From NCBI GenBank assembly GCA_017998555.1, contig JAGOCU010000128.1, positions 1-6,679 on the forward strand: 6,679 nucleotides of DNA. The letters are read 5' to 3'. The notes under the pieces were generated by a model, which was given only the letters and a program-made list of their open reading frames with translations, made no database searches and was not told the DNA's origin. A program made the position numbers and the translations under genes. Position 1 is the first letter of the stretch; each line of letters opens with the position of its first letter. The stretch is from Thermoflexales bacterium. Its GTDB lineage: Bacteria > Chloroflexota > Anaerolineae > J036 > Brachytrichaceae. Shown piece after piece: positions 1 through 6,014 of the stretch.

Positions 1-428
1 AGGCTCATGATGCTGCCGCGGCCCTGTTTGAGCATGCGCCGCCCGGCCTGCTGGGTGTTGTAGAAGCGGCCAAGCACCAGGTTCTGAAAAACGTACATGA
101 CATCGTCCATCGTCATCTCATCGGCGGCGCCTTGCTTGCCGTTCCCGGCGACGTTGCTCAGGATGTCGACATGGCCGAACTCCTTGTCGACCGTCTCATA
201 GACCCGATCGATGTCCGAATACTTCGAGACGTCGATGGTGAGTGGGATGGCCCGCCGCCCCATTTTCTCAATCGCGTGGGCGGTCTCTTCGTTCCCGGCG
301 GTGTTCATGTCCAACAGGACAAGATCAGCGCCGTTTTCCGCAAACGTCATGGCCATGGCTTCGCCCATGCCACTGGCTGTGCCCGAAACGACAGCGACCC
401 GACCGGACAGGTCAAACATATTTCCCAT
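1..428 (-). CDS. Short-chain dehydrogenase/reductase (SDR), 3' end cut by window edge
   Basis: N-terminal 142 residues of a classical SDR oxidoreductase, a cytoplasmic NAD(P)-dependent enzyme that interconverts an alcohol and a ketone. The Rossmann fold is clear: the glycine-rich cofactor motif SGTASGMG (residues 15-22, a TGxxxGxG variant), Asp40 at the end of the second strand (LVLLD, which favours NAD over NADP), Asp66 in TIDVS, and N92-V-A-G matching the family's NNAG motif. The fragment stops at GRGSIMS, just before the expected catalytic Ser and YxxxK, so activity cannot be judged. I chose ATG at 428 because AAGGAG (437-442) lies 8 nt upstream; a second ATG at 419 is less well placed. 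It is the last visible gene of the transport cluster, 121 bp after the hydroxyacid dehydrogenase. It probably oxidises or reduces an intermediate of the imported compound; the substrate is unknown. Confidence 0.9.
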   Translation of the reverse strand, partial: MGNMFDLSGRVAVVSGTASGMGEAMAMTFAENGADLVLLDMNTAGNEETAHAIEKMGRRAIPLTIDVSKYSDIDRVYETVDKEFGHVDILSNVAGNGKQGAADEMTMDDVMYVFQNLVLGRFYNTQQAGRRMLKQGRGSIMS

Positions 429-549
429 GACGACAACTCCTTGCGCGCCTCTGGCGCGATGAATACCCGACAAGACCCAGTCCTGGAAGCGCCAGCCGTC
501 GACCCGACCCATGCCGGGACGGCGGATATCGTTTCCGGATCAGATGCTG
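429..549 (-). promoter_or_regulatory. Leader of the SDR gene with two small inverted repeats
   Basis: This 121-bp gap separates the dehydrogenase stop from the SDR start. Two inverted repeats are visible. GCCGTC (495-500) pairs with GACGGC (518-523) across a 17-nt loop. CGCGCC and GGCGCG (444-458) pair across a 3-nt loop, ending one base before the Shine-Dalgarno sequence AAGGAG (437-442). I see no convincing -35/-10 pair, so the SDR gene is probably read from upstream. The hairpin next to the ribosome binding site could affect translation or mark an mRNA end, but short GC stems also arise by chance in DNA of this composition. Confidence 0.3.
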
Positions 550-1602
550 TCAGGAAGATGAACGCGTCAGCCCGAATCTCGGGATGACAGTGGGGTTGAC
601 AATGTTTTCGGGCGGCGGCCAGCGCCCCTCGAGGATATCGATGACATTTTGCACGCCCACGTCCATCATGTCCTGGCTGGCCTGGATGGAACCGCCGGCG
701 GTATGGGGGGTAATGAGGACGTTGTCGAGGCCCATGAGCGGGTGAGCCATGGGCGGCATCTTGTCGGTGAAGACATCGAACAGCCCGTGCGTGTCGATGC
801 CGGCGCCTGCCAGCCGGCCTTCCCGGATGGCGGCGGCGAGCGCGATCTCGTCGATCAGGGAGCCTCGGGAGGTGTTGATGACGACGGCCGTCGGTTTCAT
901 CTTGCGGATGGCCGCGTCGTCGATGAGGTGATAGGTCGCGGGGGTGAGCGGGATGTGCAGCGAGATATGGTCGGACTCGCGCAGGACGGTGTCCAGGTCG
1001 GTCATGATCACGCCCAACGCATCCGCTTCAGTCGTTGGCGCGTTCTTGTTCTGACGGGTGGCCAGGACGCGCATGCCGAACCCGCGCGCGCGCCGGGCCG
1101 TGTGCACGGCGCTCCGGCCAAATCCCACCAGTCCGAGGGTGGTGTGACTGACCCGGACCATGGGCCCGTGGCCTCGGCGCGCGCCGACCATATCGCCGGC
1201 CTCGAAGGCGCGCTGCGCTCCGCGCAGGTTGCGAGACAGGCTGAGCAGCATCGCCATGACGTGGTCGGCCATCTCCTCGATACAGAAGAAGGGCGTGTTG
1301 ACCACCGGGATTCCCAGCTCGGTCGCGTGGGCGACGTCGATCTTGTCCGTCCCGGTTCCAAAGCGGGCGATGGCCCGGCAGCGGACCATTGCGTCGACGA
1401 CGCTGGCCGGGATCTTGGTCCCCACGACGACGATGACATCTGCGTCCTTGACGCCTTGCGCCAACTCGGCGGGGTCAACGCCGCCCACCAGGCGTGGCTT
1501 GAGTCCCGCGTCCGAGAAACGCTTGAGTTCGTATTCGCCCGGATTGAAGATGGGGCCGGTCAGCCGGACGATGTTTGCGCTTGCTGGATCGATTGCGCTC
1601 AT
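550..1602 (-). CDS. D-isomer-specific 2-hydroxyacid dehydrogenase (phosphoglycerate dehydrogenase-like)
   Basis: A 350-residue cytoplasmic dehydrogenase of the family that reduces 2-keto acids to D-2-hydroxyacids, or the reverse, with NAD(P)H. The substrate domain carries RFGTGTDKID (80-89) and NTPFFCIEEMADHV (102-115). The cofactor domain carries LGLVGFGRSA (156-165), a GxGxxA form of the usual GxGxxG. Catalytic Arg246 sits in NTSRG and catalytic His300 in TPHTAGGS. The expected Glu, about 29 residues after the Arg in the usual DVFExEP stretch, is not there: the segment reads GAGIDTHGLFDVFTDKMPP (266-284), with Phe275 at that spacing and Asp276 beside it. Length is normal for the family. The ATG overlaps the stop of the upstream permease as ATGA, so translation is probably coupled and the gene belongs to the transporter operon. 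It could be a hydroxypyruvate, glyoxylate or other sugar-acid reductase; sequence alone does not decide. Confidence 0.93.
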   Translation of the reverse strand: MSAIDPASANIVRLTGPIFNPGEYELKRFSDAGLKPRLVGGVDPAELAQGVKDADVIVVVGTKIPASVVDAMVRCRAIARFGTGTDKIDVAHATELGIPVVNTPFFCIEEMADHVMAMLLSLSRNLRGAQRAFEAGDMVGARRGHGPMVRVSHTTLGLVGFGRSAVHTARRARGFGMRVLATRQNKNAPTTEADALGVIMTDLDTVLRESDHISLHIPLTPATYHLIDDAAIRKMKPTAVVINTSRGSLIDEIALAAAIREGRLAGAGIDTHGLFDVFTDKMPPMAHPLMGLDNVLITPHTAGGSIQASQDMMDVGVQNVIDILEGRWPPPENIVNPTVIPRFGLTRSSS

Positions 1603-2450
1603 CCCTTGGTGGCCCCCGCGGTGATCCCGCTGACAAAGCGGTCAGTGAAGAGGATGTAGAGCAGGGCGATCGGCAACGAGGCCATCGTGGCGGCCGCCAT
1701 CATCGGGCCGTAGACCAGGAAGTCGCCCATGGTGAACGCGCCGACCACACCCGAGGTGAGCATCTTGTTCGCATCGCCGTTCACAAACGCAATCGAGTAG
1801 AGCAGCTCGTTCCATGAGGCGGTGAAAGCGAAGATGCCGGCCGTCAGGATGCCGGGCATCGCCATCGGCAGGGTGATCCTGACAATGGCGCCAATGCGGG
1901 ACGCGCCGTCGACCTGCGCGCATTCCTCGGGTTCATGCGGCACATTGGTGAAGTAACCGCTCAGCAACCAGGTCGCGAACGGCACCAGAAAGGTGGGATA
2001 GGTGAGATACAGCGCTGACATCTCGCCCAGCAGGCCGATGTCCCGCAGGAGTTGGGCCAATGGCACGAACAGGAATCCCCGCGGCGCCAGATACGTGACG
2101 AAGATCAGGGTTCCGGCCAGCGCCGCCCCGCGGAAGCGCAGGCGCGCAATCGCAAAGCCGGCCATGACTGAGATTGCAGTCGAGATGAACGTTGAGATGA
2201 TTGATACCGAGAAGGTATTGGCAAACCAGTTGAAGTAACCCTTCCGCGTGAACAACAACTCGTAATTCGACAGGGTCGGAAACTGGGGAACCAGAAAATT
2301 CCCGGAGAAGTTGTAGACATCGTTCTCGGTCTTGAGCGAGGTGACAAAGCCCCAGTAGAACGGGAACAACAGGAACACCATGATGGCGGCCACCAGCAGA
2401 TAGAACGGCAGGGCCTTGAGCGCCTTTCGCGCGAGCTTGTTTGTATTCAT
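1599..2450 (-). CDS. ABC sugar transporter permease, MalG/UgpE-like
   Basis: A 283-residue inner-membrane permease of the CUT1 carbohydrate importers. Hydrophobic segments lie near residues 14-35, 79-102, 110-132, 146-166, 198-220 and 246-269, giving the six helices expected of MalG-type subunits. The cytoplasmic EAA loop that docks on the ATPase is clear: EECAQVDGA (175-183) followed by RITLPMAMPG (191-200); Cys replaces the usual Ala at 177. I chose ATG at 2450 because AGGG (2460-2463) lies 9 nt upstream. An in-frame TTG at 2459 would overlap the previous stop codon as TTGA and add three residues, but it directly abuts that AGGG. It follows the MalF-like permease with only a 5-bp gap and overlaps the next gene by 4 bp, so all three are very probably on one transcript. 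Confidence 0.94.
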   Translation of the reverse strand: MNTNKLARKALKALPFYLLVAAIMVFLLFPFYWGFVTSLKTENDVYNFSGNFLVPQFPTLSNYELLFTRKGYFNWFANTFSVSIISTFISTAISVMAGFAIARLRFRGAALAGTLIFVTYLAPRGFLFVPLAQLLRDIGLLGEMSALYLTYPTFLVPFATWLLSGYFTNVPHEPEECAQVDGASRIGAIVRITLPMAMPGILTAGIFAFTASWNELLYSIAFVNGDANKMLTSGVVGAFTMGDFLVYGPMMAAATMASLPIALLYILFTDRFVSGITAGATKG

Positions 2451-2455
2451 GGCGT

Positions 2456-3382
2456 TCAACCCTGCTGCCGGCGCCGCACCATGATGAGCGACGAGACGAT
2501 CAGCACAATCAGGAGCGGGAACATCGTCATCGTTACTGCCGCGCCGATGCCAATAAGGCCCGAATTAAAGGTCAGCGTAAATGCGGTCAACGAGAACAGC
2601 GTCGTGGAATTGTTGGGGCCGCCCCGCGTGAGCAGGTAGGGCAAGTCGAAGTCCCCGAGTGTGCCGATCGTGGAGATGAGAATCACGACAATCACGACCG
2701 GTAGGATGATCGGAAAGGTCACCCTCCAGAAGGCGACCCAGGGCGTGGCCCCATCGATCTTGGCGGCTTCGAGGATCTCGGTCGATACGCCCTGAATCGC
2801 AGCCAGAAACGTGATGCCGAAAAAGGGCAGGCCGCGCCAGATGTTGATGCCAATGAGCGAAGCCATGGCCAGGGTTTCGTCGCGCAGAAATGGAAGCGGT
2901 TCGGCAAACAGGTGGAGCTTGTCCACCAGCACGACATTGGCGACGCTGAACCCGGGCGCAAGGATCCACTGCCAGATCATCGTGCTGAACACGGTCGGCA
3001 TGATCCAGGGCAGGAGCATCAGCGCTTTTGCGTATCGCTGCCCGATGAAGGGTCGATTGAGAACCGAAGCCAGTCCAAGCCCGCCGAGAAATTTCAGCAA
3101 CAGGGCGAAGACCGTATAGACGATCGAGTTCACGATCGTCTTCCTGAAGAGATCGGTGCTGAACAGCTTCTGGTAGTTCTCCAGCCCGTTGAAGGTCGGG
3201 GTTCCGCCGGTGACTTTGTCGGTGAAGCTCAGGAAGACCGCGTAGATGAACGGGTAGGCCATCATCACGGCGAGGAAGATGAAGCCCGGGCTGAGCAGAA
3301 TAGGGCCGAGGGTGCTCTCCCTGTAGAAGAGGCGAGAGATGAATGCGCCTGGGGTGCTGTCCTGGGTACGTGCCGATGCCAT
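2456..3382 (-). CDS. ABC sugar transporter permease, MalF/UgpA-like
   Basis: A 308-residue inner-membrane permease that would pair with the MalG-like subunit to form the channel of a CUT1-type importer. After a polar cytoplasmic N-terminus, hydrophobic segments lie near residues 27-50, 84-108, 117-140, 171-196, 222-242 and 274-302, ending in the positively charged tail RRRQQG. The EAA loop is intact: EAAKIDGATPWVAFWRVTFP (205-224). FNGLENYQKLF (64-74) is the usual periplasmic motif after the first helix. The start is fixed by an in-frame TGA four codons upstream of the ATG at 3382. Its ribosome binding site is poor, so expression may depend on readthrough from the binding-protein gene across the stem-loops. 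Transport direction and class are clear from the family; the substrate is not. Confidence 0.94.
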   Translation of the reverse strand: MASARTQDSTPGAFISRLFYRESTLGPILLSPGFIFLAVMMAYPFIYAVFLSFTDKVTGGTPTFNGLENYQKLFSTDLFRKTIVNSIVYTVFALLLKFLGGLGLASVLNRPFIGQRYAKALMLLPWIMPTVFSTMIWQWILAPGFSVANVVLVDKLHLFAEPLPFLRDETLAMASLIGINIWRGLPFFGITFLAAIQGVSTEILEAAKIDGATPWVAFWRVTFPIILPVVIVVILISTIGTLGDFDLPYLLTRGGPNNSTTLFSLTAFTLTFNSGLIGIGAAVTMTMFPLLIVLIVSSLIMVRRRQQG

Positions 3383-3418
3383 AGGTGAATCTCAGGCTAT
3401 ATCGTGAAGTCATCTGTA

Positions 3419-3456
3419 ACCAGGCATTCGTGCCTCGGCGCGCTCGAATGCCTGGT
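3419..3456 (-). repeat. 12-bp perfect inverted repeat between binding protein and permease
   Basis: ACCAGGCATTCG (3419-3430) is the exact reverse complement of CGAATGCCTGGT (3445-3456), with a 14-nt loop. It lies about 37 nt before the permease start codon and is the second of two stem-loops in this gap. No T-run follows it on either strand, so it does not look like a standard Rho-independent terminator. Stem-loops in this place in sugar-transport operons are known to protect the binding-protein mRNA and lower permease expression; that role is inferred here. Confidence 0.7.
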
Positions 3457-3503
3457 CAACGTGTTTCGTTTGAGTCTGGCAGGCCTCCGAGGAGACCTTC
3501 TGA

Positions 3504-3546
3504 TGGAGGCGCGATCGGCCGGCATTGCCGGAAGATCGCGCCTCCA
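3504..3546 (-). repeat. 13-bp stem-loop with inner hairpin, just after the binding-protein stop
   Basis: TGGAGGCGCGATC (3504-3516) pairs exactly with GATCGCGCCTCCA (3534-3546). Inside, after a GG/AA internal loop, CCGGC (3519-3523) pairs with GCCGG (3527-3531) across an ATT loop. The structure begins 20 nt after the binding-protein stop codon. On the coding strand the bases after it (TCAGAAGG) lack a T-run. It is therefore more likely a 3'-end stabiliser or partial attenuator than a full terminator, which would fit the need for more binding protein than permease. Confidence 0.7.
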
Positions 3547-3566
3547 AAGATCGTTGTGCTCGAGGT

Positions 3567-4925
3567 CTAGGCCAGCAGCTTCAGGTCGGCGATGTCCTTG
3601 AGCGCGCCGTCCAGGGCCTTGCGGGAATCGTTCAGGATGACCGCCTGGGCGAACATCTTGCCGACGATGAGCTTCGACTGCATCAGGCTCGCCAGCTTGG
3701 TCTGGTTCTTGAGGGCATATCCGGCCGGAAGCGCCAGCTTGAACATCTCCTTGGCGATGGCGAGCTTGGGATCGCTCGGCCAGATGTCCTCGCTATCGTA
3801 CTTCGGCAGCAGGGGCAGGATGTAGCCCTGGCCGGCCTTGTAGAACTTGCCCAGGTTCTTCATGGCCATGAAGTCCCCGATGTAAGCCTTGGCGGCGTCC
3901 AGATCGGCGCCCTTGGTGTGGTTCAGGATCCCCCACCACGGCAGCGTGCACGCGCCGAAACGGCCGGCCGGGCCCTTTGGGGGAATCGCGTGGTTCATGC
4001 CTTCGGCCACGGCCGGGAAGTTCTTCTTGGCCGGGAGATAGATCGTGTTGACGTTGGCCGTCAACGAAATCTTTCCCTGGTTGAAGTTCGTGTTGTTCGC
4101 GCCGTCGTCATAGGCAATCTCTTCTGGATCGCCCGCCTGCTTGTGGAACTTGATGAAGTAGTCGAGGGCGGCCAGGGTTTCCTTGCTGTCCAGGGCGATC
4201 GATCCGTCGGGATTGAACTCCTTGCCACCAAAGCCCCACAGGATGATGTAGGGGGCCGCGTTGCCGTCGCCGCCGGCCTTGTCGCCCATCGTCCAGCCGA
4301 ACGGGTGACCCGCGGCCTTGAGCTTGGTGCCGGCCGCGAGCAAGTCATCGAAGTTATCGGGGAACTTGTCGTAACCCGCCTCCTTGAACCAGTCTGCCCG
4401 GTAGTTCATGAACCAGTTGTGCTGCCCCAGGGGCAGGGCAATCCACTTGCTGCCGTCGTTGCACTGGAAGGGCGCGGCCGGGAGGTAACCGCCGCCTTCG
4501 GCGCTCAGTTTCTCGGCGACGGTCGAGACGTCGCTCAAGCTCTTGGCCCATCCGGCTGGCGCGTCAGCAAGCTGGATGATGTTGGCGCCCTTGCCCGTCT
4601 CGATCGCGGTCTGGATCTTGGCGGCCAGGTTGGTGGACTCGCGCTCGAAGTTGATCGTTACGCCGTTCTGGGTGGCCCAATCCTTCGCGAAGTTGTCAAT
4701 GACAGGGTCCAGCTCGGGCAGGAAGCTCCACGAGCCGCCCAACCAGTTGATCGTCGCGCCCTTAAGCACGACAGGGGCCTTGGTGGCGTTCGCAGCCGGC
4801 GCCGCGGTGGGCGCGGGGGCGGCCGCCGGCGCGCACGCGGCCAACGCAGTGGCGCCAGCGCCAACGGCGACGACGCCGGCGCCCTTCAGAAACTTGCGGC
4901 GAGAGACATTGTTCTTTTCCTTCAT
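3567..4925 (-). CDS. Extracellular solute-binding protein, family 1, Tat-type lipoprotein
   Basis: A 452-residue substrate-binding protein of the UgpB/MalE-like family (SBP_bac_1), which captures solute outside the membrane and passes it to the two permeases encoded downstream. The N-terminus has a twin-arginine motif, SRRKFLK (8-14), a hydrophobic stretch, and the lipobox LAAC with Cys31. This predicts folded export by Tat and lipid anchoring. An Ala/Pro/Thr-rich linker (about 31-50) follows, as in many Chloroflexota lipoproteins. The mature domain carries typical family stretches such as PLGQHNWFMNYRADWFKEAGY and, near the C-terminus, AKAYIGDFMAMKNLGKFYK. ATG at 4925 is preceded by AGGAGGAG (4935-4942) at 9 nt. 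The longer reading frame from TTG at 4997 is rejected because it would start at the predicted transcription start. A strong promoter lies directly upstream. The ligand is unknown; family members bind sugars, glycerol phosphate or oligosaccharides. Confidence 0.94.
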   Translation of the reverse strand: MKEKNNVSRRKFLKGAGVVAVGAGATALAACAPAAAPAPTAAPAANATKAPVVLKGATINWLGGSWSFLPELDPVIDNFAKDWATQNGVTINFERESTNLAAKIQTAIETGKGANIIQLADAPAGWAKSLSDVSTVAEKLSAEGGGYLPAAPFQCNDGSKWIALPLGQHNWFMNYRADWFKEAGYDKFPDNFDDLLAAGTKLKAAGHPFGWTMGDKAGGDGNAAPYIILWGFGGKEFNPDGSIALDSKETLAALDYFIKFHKQAGDPEEIAYDDGANNTNFNQGKISLTANVNTIYLPAKKNFPAVAEGMNHAIPPKGPAGRFGACTLPWWGILNHTKGADLDAAKAYIGDFMAMKNLGKFYKAGQGYILPLLPKYDSEDIWPSDPKLAIAKEMFKLALPAGYALKNQTKLASLMQSKLIVGKMFAQAVILNDSRKALDGALKDIADLKLLA

Positions 4926-4934
4926 GACGTTCGA

Positions 4935-4942
4935 CTCCTCCT
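4935..4942 (-). promoter_or_regulatory. Strong Shine-Dalgarno site of the binding-protein gene
   Basis: AGGAGGAG lies 9 nt before the ATG at 4925. It decides the start of the binding protein in favour of the form that begins directly at the Tat leader. Confidence 0.85.
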
Positions 4943-4991
4943 GACGATCAATTGAATGTCCTGTGGATGTATGACGATCGCACACCCCCAG

Positions 4992-5005
4992 GCCCAAGGT
5001 TGGGC
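4992..5005. promoter_or_regulatory. Operator-like palindrome at the predicted transcription start
   Basis: GCCCAA, GG, TTGGGC is a perfect inverted repeat with a 2-nt centre. It starts 3 bp after the -10 box and covers the expected start of transcription, where a bound repressor would block initiation. No regulator gene is visible in the window and the binding family is not identified. It could instead form a small 5' mRNA hairpin. Confidence 0.4.
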
Positions 5006-5007
5006 TG

Positions 5008-5035
5008 ATTCTAGTTGGGTTTTGTAAATTGTCAA
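5008..5035 (-). promoter_or_regulatory. Sigma70-type promoter of the transporter operon
   Basis: On the minus strand TTGACA (5035-5030) is a perfect -35 box. After a 16-nt AT-rich spacer comes TAGAAT (5013-5008), a -10 box with one mismatch. Transcription should start near 5001, giving a leader of about 75 nt before the binding-protein ATG. The AT-rich stretch stands out from the GC-rich surroundings. This is the only convincing promoter I found in the window. Confidence 0.8.
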
Positions 5036-5040
5036 CAGGA

Positions 5041-5059
5041 TTCCGTATGCGTTACGGAA
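5041..5059. promoter_or_regulatory. Operator-like palindrome upstream of the -35 box
   Basis: TTCCGTA (5041-5047) and TACGGAA (5053-5059) form a perfect 7-bp inverted repeat with a 5-nt centre. It ends 5 bp upstream of the -35 box, a position that suits an activator touching RNA polymerase or an upstream repressor site. The TTCCG/CGGAA arms resemble sites of some IclR-type regulators, but this family assignment is only a guess. Confidence 0.5.
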
Positions 5060-5070
5060 ATGTGATTTGG

Positions 5071-5084
5071 GCGGTCTGGACCGC
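5071..5084. promoter_or_regulatory. Third palindrome upstream of the transporter promoter
   Basis: GCGGTC, TG, GACCGC is an inverted repeat with the same 6-2-6 layout as the palindrome at the transcription start, but different arms. It lies about 36 bp upstream of the -35 box. It could be an accessory regulator site; being GC-only in its outer parts, it may also be chance. Confidence 0.25.
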
Positions 5085-5139
5085 TGGCGGGAGACCGGTG
5101 ATGCCAAGCAGGGCGGTTATGTAAAGCGCGACGATCAAA

Positions 5140-5190
5140 CTTGCGAGGTCACCCTTCCCGCGCGAAGCGCGGGAAGGGTGACCTCGCAAG
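5140..5190. repeat. Perfect 24-bp inverted repeat with 3-nt loop (terminator or dispersed repeat)
   Basis: The arm at 5140-5163 (CTTGCGAGGTCACCCTTCCC, then GCGC) is matched without error by the arm at 5167-5190, leaving only GAA as loop. It starts 16 nt after the RraA-like stop codon. On that strand it is followed by TTTG, a very short T-run. It probably ends transcription of the RraA-like gene and insulates the downstream promoter, but the length and perfection of the stem are more like a dispersed palindromic repeat than an ordinary terminator. As both strands carry the same fold, it could act in either direction. Confidence 0.75.
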
Positions 5191-5206
5191 ACCCTCCGGT
5201 TGACGC

Positions 5207-5944
5207 CTAGCGTTTCTGTTCGGCCTTCCATGCCTCGAATTCGGCCTGAGCCTCGGCTGTGAGCGGGTAATACTTGCGCAATTCGCCGCCCTGGGAGAGC
5301 TTCATCCGGGTGAATTCTTCCCACTCATTCTTTTCGCCCGATTTTTTGGCGATTTCGGGGGCGAACTTGACCGGGACCACGATCGCGCCGTCATCGTCGG
5401 CGATGATGATGTCGCCGGGCATGACCAGCACGCCGGCGCAGGCGACCGGTGTGTTGACGGCAAACGGCATGATGTTGTTCTGCCAGCCGTGATTGGGCGT
5501 CACCCCGCGCATCCACAACCCAACGTCGAGTTTCGAGACATGCGGCCAGTCGCGGACGCAGCCGTCGATGACGCAGCCGGCTCCGCCCTTGCCGATGAAG
5601 TACGTCAGCATCATTTCGCCAAATACGCCCGACCCCATGTCACCCCGGGCATCCACCACGATGACATCGCCGGGCTGGGTGTGATACATGACATGCCGAT
5701 GCAACTGCATCTCCGGGTCGGCATACTCGTGGTTGGCGCTCATGTCCTCGCGCCGGGGCATCCACTGCAGGGTGAGGGCCGGGCCGACCACGGTCTTGCC
5801 CGGGTGCCAGGTGGTCAGCCCCATCAGGTGCGGCTGGCGGATACCCAACCGATAGAGCTCGCCTGCGGCCGTTGCCGAGCCAACTTCGCGCAGGGCCTCA
5901 ATCAGGGCCTTGTCGGGACGGATGATGTCGGGTGTTTCGATCAT
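5207..5944 (-). CDS. RraA-family protein (HMG/CHA aldolase-like)
   Basis: A 245-residue protein of the RraA/dimethylmenaquinone-methyltransferase-like family. Members include 4-hydroxy-4-methyl-2-oxoglutarate / 4-carboxy-4-hydroxy-2-oxoadipate aldolases, which cleave hydroxy-keto acids to pyruvate, and RraA, which binds RNase E. The core is intact: PGDVIVVDARGD (91-102), GVFGE (106-110), VIDGCVRDW (125-133), where Arg131 and Asp132 match the substrate- and metal-binding pair of the aldolases, and PGDIIIADDDGAIVVP (176-191). The charged C-terminal tail (about 205-245) makes it longer than E. coli RraA. The ATG at 5944 has AAGGAGG (5958-5964) at a rather long 13-nt spacing. With a transporter and two dehydrogenases nearby, a metabolic lyase role is more likely than RNase control. 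It is probably not on the transporter transcript, because a long hairpin and a new promoter follow it. Confidence 0.9.
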   Translation of the reverse strand: MIETPDIIRPDKALIEALREVGSATAAGELYRLGIRQPHLMGLTTWHPGKTVVGPALTLQWMPRREDMSANHEYADPEMQLHRHVMYHTQPGDVIVVDARGDMGSGVFGEMMLTYFIGKGGAGCVIDGCVRDWPHVSKLDVGLWMRGVTPNHGWQNNIMPFAVNTPVACAGVLVMPGDIIIADDDGAIVVPVKFAPEIAKKSGEKNEWEEFTRMKLSQGGELRKYYPLTAEAQAEFEAWKAEQKR

Positions 5945-6014
5945 GGCGTATGCTGTTCCTCCTTGTCTCGGGCGTGGCCCGCTCGAACACCGGCGTTGCG
6001 CGCCGGAAGCTTGC
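5945..6014 (-). promoter_or_regulatory. Gap between stress-protein and RraA-like genes with two GC hairpins
   Basis: CCGGCG (5990-5995) pairs with CGCCGG (6001-6006) across 5 nt, shortly after the stress-protein stop. CGGGC (5969-5973) pairs with GCCCG (5977-5981) across 3 nt, just before the AAGGAGG of the RraA-like gene. Neither is followed by a T-run and no clear -35/-10 pair is present, so it is open whether the two genes share a transcript. Confidence 0.3.

Noticed and set aside
132..587. Plus-strand open frame opposite the SDR gene
   Set aside because: The minus strand has an unbroken Rossmann-fold protein with a ribosome binding site; the plus-strand product has no family features.
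649..1659. Plus-strand open frame of 336 codons opposite the hydroxyacid dehydrogenase
   Set aside because: Its translation is rich in Gly, Arg, His, Asp and Val without any fold-like pattern, and the minus strand carries clear dehydrogenase motifs.
3383..3466. Possible separate promoter for the permease genes (TTGACC near 3458, TATAGC near 3398)
   Set aside because: The two elements are far too widely separated and no partner at 16-18 nt fits either.
3525..4955. Long plus-strand open frame of 476 codons opposite the binding-protein gene
   Set aside because: It mirrors the codon bias of the real minus-strand gene, resembles no family I know, and the opposite strand encodes a full binding protein with a good ribosome binding site and promoter.
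4926..4997. 24-residue N-terminal extension of the binding protein from a TTG start
   Set aside because: The TTG lies at the predicted transcription start and has no ribosome binding site, whereas ATG at 4925 has a strong one and begins right at the Tat leader.
5061..5065. TGTGA half-site suggestive of a CRP operator
   Set aside because: The matching TCACA half is absent at the required spacing.
5140..5190. CRISPR repeat or insertion-sequence end
   Set aside because: There is only one copy, with no spacers, transposase or target duplication in the window; it reads as a single self-pairing hairpin.
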